Below, piece by piece: positions 7,735 to 16,475 of a stretch of DNA of 64,000 nucleotides. The stretch is from UBA1240 sp045599185 (GTDB lineage Bacteria; Spirochaetota; Spirochaetia; Treponematales; Treponemataceae). Location: positions 25,495 through 89,494 of the forward strand of contig JAZRVO010000014.1 of NCBI GenBank assembly GCA_045599185.1, in the 5' to 3' direction. Position 1 is the stretch's first letter, and every line of letters begins with the position of its first letter. The notes beneath the pieces are model-generated. The model did no database searches, had not been told where the DNA came from, and was given only the letters and a program-made list of their open reading frames with translations. The position numbers were made by a program, and so were the translations under genes.

Positions 7735-8291
7735 TGAAAATCGGTGTTCTTGCCGTTCAGGGTGCGTTTGCCGAACACGAAAAAATGCTTTGCAGTTTGG
7801 GTTGCGAGACAGTTGAACTTCGCAGCAAGGAAAGCATTTGCGGCTTGAACGGCCTTGTTCTTCCCGGCGGCGAAAGCACGGTGCAGGGAAAATTATTAAG
7901 GGAACTTGGAATGTTTGAACCATTGAAAAAACTTATTGATGGCGGCATTCCTGTTCTTGCAACCTGCGCAGGCTTAATTTTGCTGGCTGAAGAAATCGAA
8001 AACGATGACAAAAGGCATTTTCAGACGCTTCCAGTAACAGTTGAAAGAAACGCTTACGGCCGTCAGCTGGGAAGTTTCAGAACTTCTTCTGATTTTGGCG
8101 AAATGAAAGACGTTGAAATGACTTTCATAAGGGCGCCGATTATCACCAAAGCTGAAAAGGACGTAAAAATTCTTTCAGTTGTGGACGGAAAAATTGTTGC
8201 CGTTGAATACAAAAACCAAATCGGCATTTCCTTTCATCCCGAACTTGGTAACGACACAAGGGTTTTGGAATATTTTTTAAGCAAATGCTGA
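7731..8291 (+). CDS. pdxT: PLP synthase glutaminase subunit PdxT
   Basis: Class I glutamine amidotransferase, 186 aa, that feeds ammonia to PdxS. The triad is C79 in VLATCAGLILLA with H169 and E171 in SFHPEL. LPGGEST (44-50) is the oxyanion region. The ATG at 7731 overlaps the pdxS stop; a second ATG follows immediately at 7734. Both genes face away from the MocR-type regulator that probably controls them, and the unit ends at a strong terminator. Confidence 0.96.
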   Translation: MMKIGVLAVQGAFAEHEKMLCSLGCETVELRSKESICGLNGLVLPGGESTVQGKLLRELGMFEPLKKLIDGGIPVLATCAGLILLAEEIENDDKRHFQTLPVTVERNAYGRQLGSFRTSSDFGEMKDVEMTFIRAPIITKAEKDVKILSVVDGKIVAVEYKNQIGISFHPELGNDTRVLEYFLSKC

Positions 8292-8414
8292 ACGGCTGAA
8301 ACTGCCAAAAAACACGGCGAAGCAAAAACACGCTGACACTTGAAGCGAAGAATTTAACGTGTTTGCGGTTTATTGCAAACCATAAAATTTAAAAATTTTT
8401 CAGGTAAAAAAAAC

Positions 8415-8463
8415 AAAAAAAGCCCGTTTGAAAATCACTTTAATTTTCAAACGGGCTTTTTTT
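8415..8463. terminator. bidirectional terminator after pdxT
   Basis: Perfect 15-bp arms (8421-8435 and 8443-8457, AGCCCGTTTGAAAAT and its complement) with a 7-nt loop, an A-run before and a T-run after. It serves pdxST on + and the convergent TPR gene on -, whose stop codon touches the T-run. Confidence 0.9.
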
Positions 8464-9598
8464 ACCTTCCGTTAGTTGGCATCTGCTGAATAAGGTCGTC
8501 AACCTTTTTGCCGTAAGTAGCTTCGTCCAGCTGCTTGGCCTTCAGCAAGTACACCCGGCCTTCTTCAAAACGCCTGTCGGCATAGGCAGAAGCTCCCAAG
8601 CCCCAGTTTACCAGCGCCGGGTCTGCGCCGTCCTGTAAGGCACGTTTGTACCATTGGTCTGCTTCTTTATAATTCTTTTCCGTATAAGCAGTTAATGCCA
8701 AATAATAAGAAGCAGTGTAGTTATTTGCCTGCGCCTGTAAAACGCGCATAAACAGTTTTTTTGCTTCTTCATTTTGCCGGTTGCTGTAAGCCTTTATACC
8801 GGCCGACAAATCTTCCTTTACCGAATGCAGGGATTTTACAAATTCGTCGTAGTCTTTTTGAAACTGCTGGTTGTCAATCCATTTGTTGTAATATTCAATA
8901 AAGCAGTCGGTGTCGCTGTAATTTTTTTCGGCAGCAACAAGCCCGTCGTACAAAAAGCGTGAATCGCGCGCATAAGGTGTCTGCATTAAAAAAGTAACAA
9001 AAAGCCACGTCTGGGGCAAAAAAACATCAGGCGTATAAGTGTCTTTTGTTGCTTCAAGCATAAGCTGAACAGGTATGCGCTTGTTTTCATTCAAATAAAG
9101 CGCCTTTGCCGGTTCAAGCCACGGACTTTCAAAGGCATTTTCATATTCTTCAAAATAAAGCGAAAAACCGTTGCAAAGCCACGCCGGCGGATTGGAAATG
9201 AAACTGTAAATGTACTGGGTAAAAAGCTGACGGATAAAAGTATTTTTATTTGCAGGCGAAACAATTGCGGCAACTTCGCTTTTGGCAATTGCAGAATAGC
9301 GCAAAAAAACCGTATCGCTTTTTGGTCTGGCAGAACCGGTTTTTTCTGCAACATAATTCCGGTATTCGTTTTCATCGCTAAAAAGGCTTACCGGGTATCT
9401 AAAGCCCGGTCCTTCGGAATCGAAGTGAAAGACAGAATTAAAACGCTCGTAGCAAGTGTCCAAAATTGCAAAATATTCAGAACTGCCTGCCGCCGAACCA
9501 TTGTAACTTACATCGTACATGCTGGAATTGGCAAAAAGTGAACAAACAGAAAAACAGAAAAGTGCAAAACAAACAGCAATTTTAACGTTTCTTTTCAT
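8462..9598 (-). CDS. exported TPR-repeat protein
   Basis: A 378-aa protein with a clear signal peptide (KRNVKIAVCFALFCFSVCSLFA, cleaved near residue 23) and no convincing lipobox. The middle part (about 60-260) is aromatic-rich and resembles the peptidase-MA-like region often found before TPRs, but no HExxH metal site is visible. TPR-like repeats occupy about 270-360. It is probably periplasmic with a binding role. The AAAGGAGG ribosome site lies within the end of the upstream gene, which overlaps it by 17 bp, so the two are co-transcribed. Confidence 0.65.
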   Translation of the reverse strand: MKRNVKIAVCFALFCFSVCSLFANSSMYDVSYNGSAAGSSEYFAILDTCYERFNSVFHFDSEGPGFRYPVSLFSDENEYRNYVAEKTGSARPKSDTVFLRYSAIAKSEVAAIVSPANKNTFIRQLFTQYIYSFISNPPAWLCNGFSLYFEEYENAFESPWLEPAKALYLNENKRIPVQLMLEATKDTYTPDVFLPQTWLFVTFLMQTPYARDSRFLYDGLVAAEKNYSDTDCFIEYYNKWIDNQQFQKDYDEFVKSLHSVKEDLSAGIKAYSNRQNEEAKKLFMRVLQAQANNYTASYYLALTAYTEKNYKEADQWYKRALQDGADPALVNWGLGASAYADRRFEEGRVYLLKAKQLDEATYGKKVDDLIQQMPTNGR

Positions 9599-10502
9599 TT
9601 GAACCTCCTTTTTTGACGCTTCTTTCTACAGCTTTTGCGTCGGTTTGGGTAATTTTATCAATAATTATGCTTACTTCTTCTATTAAAATGCCCGTATAGC
9701 GTTCAATATTTTCAATTATATACTTCTGCATTGTATGAATTTTGCCCGAAAGCTGCGTGCCGAAAGGTACGTCAATGGTAATGATTATGCGGTAACTTTC
9801 AGGGTCAGTTTTAATTATAAGTTTTTTAACCTTAATTTCAGGGTCAAACTCATTAACGCAGTGCATTACCATCTGTATAAGCGCCGCTTCAGAAATTTCA
9901 ATTCTGCCTTTTTTGGAAAATTCTGGCCGAACAACGGATTTTTCAAAAACCTTGTTTTTTGCCGGTATAATTGAAGCTTTTTGGCGTTTAAGCGTAAGGC
10001 GCAGTTTGTCGTAAAAAATTTTAGGGTAGTTGCGCTTTATTTCAATTGAAGGAACGGGAATAACGTGCTTGCCTTCAATGTGGCGAGAACGGCGTGCCAT
10101 TTCAATTTCTTCCTGCGTGGCAATGTCTTCAATGTGAATGATTTTTGTAGGCTGGGGCAGCTGCAGGCGGTTGGCAATTTTTATTACCATTTTTTCAGAA
10201 GTTCCCAAAATCAGGATTTTCTTAAAATCGGTTTTCTGCAAAGCCCTTGCAATTTCGTCCCGGTGGGCTTTGTCTTCAAAAATTGCTACGCGCACTGCCG
10301 CAAGATAAGTTTTTTCACGCTTTGCAGAATGTCCGGCAAGTATTTTGTCGTCTTTAATCAAAAGGCCGTCGTCAATAAGCAGCTGAATGCCGTATTTTTC
10401 GGCTAAAAGCTTTGCACGGAAACTTTTGCCGGTTCCGCTTTCGCCAACCAGAGCATAAACTGTGACACGTTTTAAAAACCAGTATAAGTCGTAAAGTTTC
10501 AT
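9582..10502 (-). CDS. P-loop NTPase fused to an Asp23/Gls24-like domain
   Basis: A 306-aa cytoplasmic protein. Its N-terminal half is a small nucleotide-binding domain with Walker A GESGTGKS at residues 20-27. A linker (about 165-195) follows. The C-terminal part (about 200-285; VPFGTQLSGKIHTMQKYII, then NIERYTGILIEEVSIIID) matches the Asp23/Gls24 alkaline-shock fold. The function is unknown; one possibility is an ATPase acting on cell-envelope stress. It overlaps the start of the downstream TPR gene by 17 bp. Identification of both domains is by motif only. Confidence 0.65.
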   Translation of the reverse strand: MKLYDLYWFLKRVTVYALVGESGTGKSFRAKLLAEKYGIQLLIDDGLLIKDDKILAGHSAKREKTYLAAVRVAIFEDKAHRDEIARALQKTDFKKILILGTSEKMVIKIANRLQLPQPTKIIHIEDIATQEEIEMARRSRHIEGKHVIPVPSIEIKRNYPKIFYDKLRLTLKRQKASIIPAKNKVFEKSVVRPEFSKKGRIEISEAALIQMVMHCVNEFDPEIKVKKLIIKTDPESYRIIITIDVPFGTQLSGKIHTMQKYIIENIERYTGILIEEVSIIIDKITQTDAKAVERSVKKGGSNEKKR

Positions 10503-10739
10503 TGCAAATAAAGTACCCGAAAAATTAAAAAAAATTCAAAACCGCGTATAAATTGCGCGCATGCTGAATACATTCTATATGTAAAATAGGCAAAGCGCAA
10601 AAAAATTACAACGCAAGCACCATAATTTACTGCGGCACTTTACATTTTGACACTTTTAAGCATTTTGTCAAGCATAATGTTAAAGGACATTTTAACGGCA
10701 AAACTTTTAGTGGTTTTAGGCCAGCATATTGAAAAATAA

Positions 10740-10789
10740 AAATAGAATTTTATACAAAAATTATTGTACCGCTTTTTGTCATTCTATTT
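10740..10789 (-). terminator. possible terminator of the pseudouridine synthase gene
   Basis: On the - strand AAATAGAAT (10781-10789) pairs with ATTCTATTT (10740-10748) and is followed by a T-rich tract. The 5' arm overlaps the last codons of the gene. The loop is long (about 32 nt), so the call is tentative. Confidence 0.4.
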
Positions 10790-11903
10790 CTGAAAAATCA
10801 AAATGTGCAAAATCTAAAAAATCTCTAAAATCTTTAGGTAATTTTGCCTGAAAATTTAACGGAACTTTTAATTCTTCACGTTTTGCATCATTCTGGGCAA
10901 AAACCAGTTTGTAAGCATGAAGAAAAAACTGTCTGCCGCATTTGGGTGGCAAAGTAACGGCACTTTTGTAGGCGCTGTCACCGGCAAGGGCAAAACCGTT
11001 AAAAGCACTTTGCGCCCTTATCTGGTGCTTGCGTCCGGTTTCAATTATAAACTGGCATAAAGTTAGGTTTGTGCCGTTAACATTGCCGTATGCCAGCGGT
11101 GTAACGTGCGTAATTGCAATTTTTCCATTTTGTGCATTATTTTTACCGGCAATTTTTACGGTTTTAAAGCCTTTTTCCTTATTATCGCCTTGCAAAATAT
11201 AATTTTGCCATGTCTGTTTTTGCGGCAAATTGCCCTGCACAACGCCCAAATAAATTTTCTGCAAATTGTGGCTGGCAATTTTTTCGCTAAACCAGCGCGC
11301 CCCGGCAGTGCTTTGGGAAAAAACCAAAAGCCCGGAAGTATTTTTGTCCAGACGGTGCAGCGGACCGGGGGAAAAAGAAAGGGAAGCGGAAGGATTTTCA
11401 GCATTTTGGGCGATTGAAGCAGCGAAAAGCTTTTTAACCATGTCATCAACCGAAATTTCGCCGCCATTTTTGGTGTTTTCGCCGCCCTGACTGGAAATGC
11501 CGTAAGGTTTGTTAACAACCAGCAGGTGTTCGTTTTTAAAAACAATGTCCAAACTTGCGGCATTTACAGCATTTTGAGCTTTTTGTGTTTCGCTTTTATT
11601 TAAGCAATCCGGCATTTTTTCAGACCGGCCTGTTTTTTCCATTTGGTTAGTTTTTTCTGTTTTTTCAATTTTTGCTGGCTGCGTTTTGCTGTTTGCACCC
11701 ATTAAAACTGAAGAAAGCCAAAGTTCATCGCCAGGCAGAATGCGGTAATTTTGGCTAACTTTTTTACCGTTTACGCGAATAAAACCGCTTCGAATGTTTT
11801 TATAAATAGTGCCCAAAGGCATTTCAGGCAAAAACCGTCGCAAAACCCGGTCAATGCGTTTTTCTTCATCGTCTGCGCCACAGGCAAATTTTTCAAATTC
11901 CAT
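10779..11903 (-). CDS. RluA-family 23S rRNA pseudouridine synthase
   Basis: A 374-aa enzyme that isomerises uridines in rRNA. An S4 RNA-binding domain is at about 15-65 (RVLRRFLPEMPLGTIYKNIR), and the catalytic aspartate is D186 in PGPLHRLDKNTSGLLVF. GRKHQIRAQSAF is the third family motif. It is most like RluC or RluD, but the exact target uridines cannot be read from the sequence. A linker at about 70-115, rich in K, E, T, Q and N, separates the S4 and catalytic domains and is longer than usual. The 276 bp downstream hold no gene. Confidence 0.88.
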   Translation of the reverse strand: MEFEKFACGADDEEKRIDRVLRRFLPEMPLGTIYKNIRSGFIRVNGKKVSQNYRILPGDELWLSSVLMGANSKTQPAKIEKTEKTNQMEKTGRSEKMPDCLNKSETQKAQNAVNAASLDIVFKNEHLLVVNKPYGISSQGGENTKNGGEISVDDMVKKLFAASIAQNAENPSASLSFSPGPLHRLDKNTSGLLVFSQSTAGARWFSEKIASHNLQKIYLGVVQGNLPQKQTWQNYILQGDNKEKGFKTVKIAGKNNAQNGKIAITHVTPLAYGNVNGTNLTLCQFIIETGRKHQIRAQSAFNGFALAGDSAYKSAVTLPPKCGRQFFLHAYKLVFAQNDAKREELKVPLNFQAKLPKDFRDFLDFAHFDFSEIE

Positions 11904-12116
11904 AAATTCAATTTAACAAAAACAATGTTTTTACGCAAACGCGGTAAAAAATTGCAAAATCAAAAGCTGAATGAAATTCGTACATGGAACACGAAATTCA
12001 ATTTTTTTAAATGCCGTTATAAAAAACCGGCATTCGCGCCCACTTAACAAAATAAAAAAAATCATTTAAACTTAAGCAGTTTTTTATAAATTTTTCAAAA
12101 GGCAAAATTTTTAGTT

Positions 12117-13430
12117 ATGAATGTAATTCTTTTAAGCGGCGGTTCCGGCAAAAGGCTTTGGCCGCTGTCAAACAATGTTCGCTCAAAACAGTTTATAAAA
12201 ATTTTCAAAAATTCTAACGGCGAATATGAATCCATGCTTCAGCGCATGTACAAAGGTATAAAAACGGCCGATCCGGCTGCAAAAATTACCGTTGCAACTT
12301 CAAAATCGCAAATTTCTTCTATTAAAAACCAGCTTGGCGAAAACGTTCAAATCAGCAAAGAACCTTGCCGCCGGGACACTTTTCCGGCAATTGCGCTGGC
12401 TGTTGCATTCTTGCACGACGTAGGCAATGTAAGCGAAAGCGAACCGGTGGTAATTTGTCCCGTTGACCCGTATGTTGACGCTTCCTATTTTGAAGCACTT
12501 AGCAAGCTTTCTGAACTTGCAGAAGAAAACAATGCCAACCTTACGCTTATGGGAATGGAACCGACTTATCCAAGCGAAAAATACGGCTACATTATTCCGC
12601 AGAACAAAGATGATGTAAGCAAAGTTGAATGCTTCAAGGAAAAGCCGGATTTACAGACGGCCAAAGAATACATAAGCCGCGGTGCTTTGTGGAACGGCGG
12701 TATTTTTGCATTTAAAATGGGCTATCTTTTGCAGAAATGCCACGAACTGATTGATTTTTCTGACTATAACGACCTTTTCAGCAAGTACGAAACACTTGAA
12801 AAAATCAGCTTTGACTACGCCGTTGTGGAAAAAGAACCGAACATTCAGGTTTTAAGGTTTAACGGCAGCTGGAAAGACCTTGGCACGTGGAACACTTTAA
12901 CCGAAGCAATGGACGAAAACGTGCAGGGCAACGCCATTCTTGACAAAACTTGCAGGAATGTTCACGTGGTAAACGAGCTTGATGCGCCGGTTATCTGCAT
13001 GGGGCTTGAAAACGTGGTAATCAGTGCAAGCGTGCAGGGTATTCTGGTTGCAGACAAAAACCAGTCTAGCTACATGAAGCCGCTGGTTGATTCGCTTAAG
13101 GAAAGCGTGAAATTTGCGGAAAAATCCTGGGGCGAATACAAGGTTATTGATTCAACCGGCGAGTCTTTGACGGTAAAAGTTACTTTGCGTGCCGGTCACA
13201 AAATGAATTATCATGCACACCAGAACCGCAGTGAAATTTGGAATGTTGTGAGCGGCGAAGGAACGGTAATTATTGACGGCGCAGAACAGAACGTAAAGGC
13301 CGGAGATATAGTAAAAATTCCTGTTTTGTGCAAACATACGATAATTGCAAAAAGCGATTTGCAGATTCTGGAAGTTCAGCTGGGTAAAGAAATTAACGCC
13401 AGTGATAAAATAAAATACGACTTAAATTAG
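12117..13430 (+). CDS. manC: mannose-1-phosphate guanylyltransferase with cupin domain
   Basis: A 437-aa enzyme that makes GDP-mannose. The nucleotide-binding signature LLSGGSGKRLWPLS (5-18) and FKEKPD are intact. LWNGGIFAFK is the sugar-binding stretch. The last 110 residues form a cupin (GHKMNYHAHQNRSEIWNVVSG) as in the type II phosphomannose isomerase half of bifunctional ManC. The gene lies 12 bp before gmd, so the pair supplies GDP-4-keto-6-deoxymannose, a precursor for surface or flagellar sugars. No glycosyltransferase gene is nearby. Confidence 0.9.
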   Translation: MNVILLSGGSGKRLWPLSNNVRSKQFIKIFKNSNGEYESMLQRMYKGIKTADPAAKITVATSKSQISSIKNQLGENVQISKEPCRRDTFPAIALAVAFLHDVGNVSESEPVVICPVDPYVDASYFEALSKLSELAEENNANLTLMGMEPTYPSEKYGYIIPQNKDDVSKVECFKEKPDLQTAKEYISRGALWNGGIFAFKMGYLLQKCHELIDFSDYNDLFSKYETLEKISFDYAVVEKEPNIQVLRFNGSWKDLGTWNTLTEAMDENVQGNAILDKTCRNVHVVNELDAPVICMGLENVVISASVQGILVADKNQSSYMKPLVDSLKESVKFAEKSWGEYKVIDSTGESLTVKVTLRAGHKMNYHAHQNRSEIWNVVSGEGTVIIDGAEQNVKAGDIVKIPVLCKHTIIAKSDLQILEVQLGKEINASDKIKYDLN

Positions 13431-13442
13431 AAGGAAAAGAAT

Positions 13443-14489
13443 ATGAAAAAAGCCTTGATTACAGGTGTTACGGGTCAGGACGGAAGTTATCTGGCAGAAC
13501 TGCTGCTGGAAAAGGGTTACGAAGTTCATGGTATTGTACGCCGCCTTTCTACAGAAAAAAGAGGCCGTATTGCCCACATTGAAGGCAACAAGAATTTCTT
13601 CCTGCATTACGGCGATTTGAGCGATTCAATAAGCCTTGTAAAAATCGTAACGGAAGTTAAGCCTGATGAAATTTACAATCTTGCTGCACAAAGCCACGTG
13701 CAGGTTTCTTTTGATGTTCCAGAATATACCGCTGATGTAGTTGCTACAGGCGTTCTGCGCGTGCTTGAGGCCGTTCGCATTGCAGGCCTTGAAAAAACAT
13801 GCCGCATTTATCAGGCTTCTACTTCTGAACTGTACGGAAAAGTTGAAGAAGTTCCCCAGCGCGAAACTACGCCGTTTCATCCGTACAGCCCGTATGCCGT
13901 TGCAAAACAGTACGGTTTCTGGATTGTCAAGGAATATCGCGAAGCATACAACATGTACTGCTGTTCGGGCATTCTTTTTAACCACGAATCTGAACGCCGC
14001 GGCGAAACATTCGTAACGCGCAAAATTACTTTGGCAGCAGGCCGCATTGCTGAAGGTTTGCAGGATCATCTTGAATTGGGTAACCTTGATTCTAAACGCG
14101 ACTGGGGCTATGCAAAAGATTACGTTGAATGCATGTGGCTTATCCTTCAGCAGGAAAAACCTGAAGATTTTGTAATTGCAACCGGCGAACAGCACACCGT
14201 GCGTGATTTTACAGAAAAAGCCTTTGCTGCAAACGGCATTAAAATCCGCTGGGAAGGTACTGGCGCTGATGAAAAAGGCTACGATGAAAAAACCGGCAAG
14301 ATGCTTGTATGCGTAAATGCCAACTGGCTGCGCCCAACCGACGTTGATAACCTTTGGGGTGACCCTACAAAAGCAAAAACCGTGCTCGGCTGGAACCCGC
14401 AGAAAACCAGCTACGAACAGCTGGTTAAAATTATGGCGGAACATGACAGAAAACTTGCAAAAGCAGAAAAAGCAGCCGCAAGTTTGTAA
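13443..14489 (+). CDS. gmd: GDP-mannose 4,6-dehydratase
   Basis: Short-chain dehydrogenase-type enzyme, 348 aa, converting GDP-mannose to GDP-4-keto-6-deoxymannose. The NADP-binding loop is TGVTGQDGSYLAE near the N terminus. The active site is STSELYGKVEE followed by SPYAVAKQYG with the YxxxK pair. NHESERRGETFVTRKI is a further signature. It follows manC with a ribosome site AAGGAAAAG and is closed by a terminator. The fucose/rhamnose-forming reductase that would use its product is not in this window. Confidence 0.95.
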   Translation: MKKALITGVTGQDGSYLAELLLEKGYEVHGIVRRLSTEKRGRIAHIEGNKNFFLHYGDLSDSISLVKIVTEVKPDEIYNLAAQSHVQVSFDVPEYTADVVATGVLRVLEAVRIAGLEKTCRIYQASTSELYGKVEEVPQRETTPFHPYSPYAVAKQYGFWIVKEYREAYNMYCCSGILFNHESERRGETFVTRKITLAAGRIAEGLQDHLELGNLDSKRDWGYAKDYVECMWLILQQEKPEDFVIATGEQHTVRDFTEKAFAANGIKIRWEGTGADEKGYDEKTGKMLVCVNANWLRPTDVDNLWGDPTKAKTVLGWNPQKTSYEQLVKIMAEHDRKLAKAEKAAASL

Positions 14490-14519
14490 TTTTTGAATAA
14501 ATAAAGCATAATTAACCGT

Positions 14520-14557
14520 AAAAAGCACTTAAGAACGAAAAACTTAGGTGCTTTTTT
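14520..14557 (+). terminator. intrinsic terminator after gmd
   Basis: AAAAAGCACTTAAG pairs with CTTAGGTGCTTTTTT (one G-U pair) around a 9-nt loop, ending in six T. Confidence 0.85.
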
Positions 14558-14587
14558 GTTTTAAAACAACCATTGACATAATTAAAA

Positions 14588-15088
14588 ATGCAAGGCAAAC
14601 TTATTTACATGGATGTTTCTGCAAAGAGTCAAATACAAATTTTCTTAACAAACCCGGTGTTTCTGTCAGCAGTTTTCAGCTGGCTTTCGGCACAGTTTAT
14701 TAAAACAATAATTAAATTGATTTCCGGTAAAGTAACGTCCATGGGTGAATTATTTTCTCTTTTGCTGTGGAAAACCGGCGGAATGCCTTCGTCTCATTCG
14801 GCACTGGTTTGTTCACTTTGCGCCAGCATTGGTTTTCGAAACGGCATAAATTCTGACCTTTTCATTTTGGCCTGCTGCTTTGCGCTGGTAACTGTACGCG
14901 ATGCCGTCGGCGTGCGCCGTTCAAGCGGCATACAGGCAAAAGAAATTAACAAAATTGGTAACGCAATGCAAAACCATTCACTTATGAGCTTTAACCCCAT
15001 AAAAGAAGTGCAGGGGCACAAACCAATTGAAGTTTTTGTAGGTTGCCTTTTGGGCATTTCAATTGGTACGGCTTTTGCAATTTTGTAA
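14588..15088 (+). CDS. divergent PAP2-family membrane protein (DUF212)
   Basis: A 166-aa membrane protein of the divergent PAP2 (DUF212) family. GGMPSSHSALVCSL matches the PSGH/SRxxxxxH-type phosphatase region, with TVRDAVGVRRSSG and LQ-like GHKPIEVFVG downstream. Members are predicted to have four or five membrane helices and may act on lipid phosphates, although activity is not established. A second ATG at codon 8 is an alternative start. The next gene begins 12 bp after its stop. Confidence 0.8.
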   Translation: MQGKLIYMDVSAKSQIQIFLTNPVFLSAVFSWLSAQFIKTIIKLISGKVTSMGELFSLLLWKTGGMPSSHSALVCSLCASIGFRNGINSDLFILACCFALVTVRDAVGVRRSSGIQAKEINKIGNAMQNHSLMSFNPIKEVQGHKPIEVFVGCLLGISIGTAFAIL

Positions 15089-15100
15089 TAATTTTTAAGA

Positions 15101-16432
15101 ATGAAAAAGTTTTTAAGTATTTTTTTTCCAATTTTATTCTATTTAGCAGCTTTTATAGCAATTTTTCTTCTTAAAGCCCAGTTTACGTCTTCCGTGTGGG
15201 AAGGTTACAGAGTTTTGGCCGTACCTGCACACATTGGAGAAGACAGGGTTTTGCAGAAACTGAAAAACCACGGAATTAACAGCGTATTAAGCCTTAGCCT
15301 GCAGGACGGCGTATACACAAACCCGATGTGTCCGGTGACGGATTTTGGGCAGAATTATGCCGGCGCAGTAAAAAGTTTCTATTTTGATTTTGACAGAGCC
15401 CACCAGATTTATTACATAGAAGAAAATGCGGATTTAAGCGCCAAAATTTCTGCACTTTTTAAGGATGATGTTTCCGGCTGGAAAATTGAACGCATTTCTA
15501 CTTTTTCAAGGTTAATTTTAATTTTGCCGGCACTTTTAAGCCTTGCATTTTTTATTGCTTCAAAACGAAAGCTTATGTTTCTGCTGATGCAGGCACCTTT
15601 TATGTTTTTCTGTGTCTGTTCGCCAAGTTTTGTACCGTGCTTCTGCGCTTCTGTTTTTTCAATTCTGGCTTACACAATTCAGTTTTACTGGAAAAAACCA
15701 GGCTGGCTTAACTTTCTGCTTAAAGACCTGCTCTGCCAGTTTCTGCTTGTTTGCGTACTTTCATTTTCAATTGCGGCTGTTTTTTACGGCGGCGGAATAA
15801 AAATTGCAGCCGGCGGCATTTTTTCAGTTATTGCCGGTTTTTTAATATTTTTTGCACTGCACGCAATCGACAAGTCAAAAAAAAACGCAGGCTTTATATT
15901 CATCAATTCGGCGCAGGTCTGTTCTTTCAGTTTAAGGCGCCGCCTGGAATTTACGGGGCTTGTCATTTTTTCTGCAATTGTTTTAAGCCTGGCGTTTATT
16001 GCAAACTCGCGTTTTTTTTCTACCGGCGGTTTGTCGGGCTTAACAATTCCGGTGCCGGAAGAATATATAAAATCGAAGGATTTTTCGTTCAATTCATACC
16101 AGCTGCTGGCAAGTTCCGAAACTTCCCAGCGAAAACTGCCCGATTTGTGCAGTTACATCGATTTGCGCTGGCAGACTGACACTTTTCCATACGTGCCGCT
16201 TTACGCCAATATTGAAGGGCCTTTTGCCGGTAACGAAGTTTGCGTGCCTGCCTTCAATTATCAGGATAAATCGGGCAGGGTTACAACAGAACGAAAAATT
16301 ATGTACACTTTTGATGAAGCTTATTATAATAAGATATTGGACGAACTTGCTTTGGGCAAAATTAACGGCGCAGAACATTTGCTGTTTGCCCAGAGACATT
16401 TTGTAACGGTTAATTACAAATATTTTCACTAA
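15101..16432 (+). CDS. multi-pass membrane protein of unknown function
   Basis: A 443-aa protein with an N-terminal hydrophobic anchor (about 5-24), an extracytoplasmic region (25-130; WEGYRVLAVPAHIGEDRVLQ), a cluster of six or so membrane helices (about 135-320) and a C-terminal soluble domain. I do not recognise the family. The repeated loop after the first helix suggests a periplasmic sensor or binding part. It sits between the PAP2-like gene and the Rnf operon, 43 bp before rnfC, and may share a transcript with either. Confidence 0.6.
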   Translation: MKKFLSIFFPILFYLAAFIAIFLLKAQFTSSVWEGYRVLAVPAHIGEDRVLQKLKNHGINSVLSLSLQDGVYTNPMCPVTDFGQNYAGAVKSFYFDFDRAHQIYYIEENADLSAKISALFKDDVSGWKIERISTFSRLILILPALLSLAFFIASKRKLMFLLMQAPFMFFCVCSPSFVPCFCASVFSILAYTIQFYWKKPGWLNFLLKDLLCQFLLVCVLSFSIAAVFYGGGIKIAAGGIFSVIAGFLIFFALHAIDKSKKNAGFIFINSAQVCSFSLRRRLEFTGLVIFSAIVLSLAFIANSRFFSTGGLSGLTIPVPEEYIKSKDFSFNSYQLLASSETSQRKLPDLCSYIDLRWQTDTFPYVPLYANIEGPFAGNEVCVPAFNYQDKSGRVTTERKIMYTFDEAYYNKILDELALGKINGAEHLLFAQRHFVTVNYKYFH

Positions 16433-16475
16433 TATTTTATCAAGTTTGAAAAGTTTAATAAAATGAAGGTTGTAA

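Noticed and set aside
13626..14528. Open frame of 300 codons antisense to gmd
   Set aside because: It covers a strongly conserved gene on the other strand, its translation is unlike any protein family and it lacks a ribosome site.
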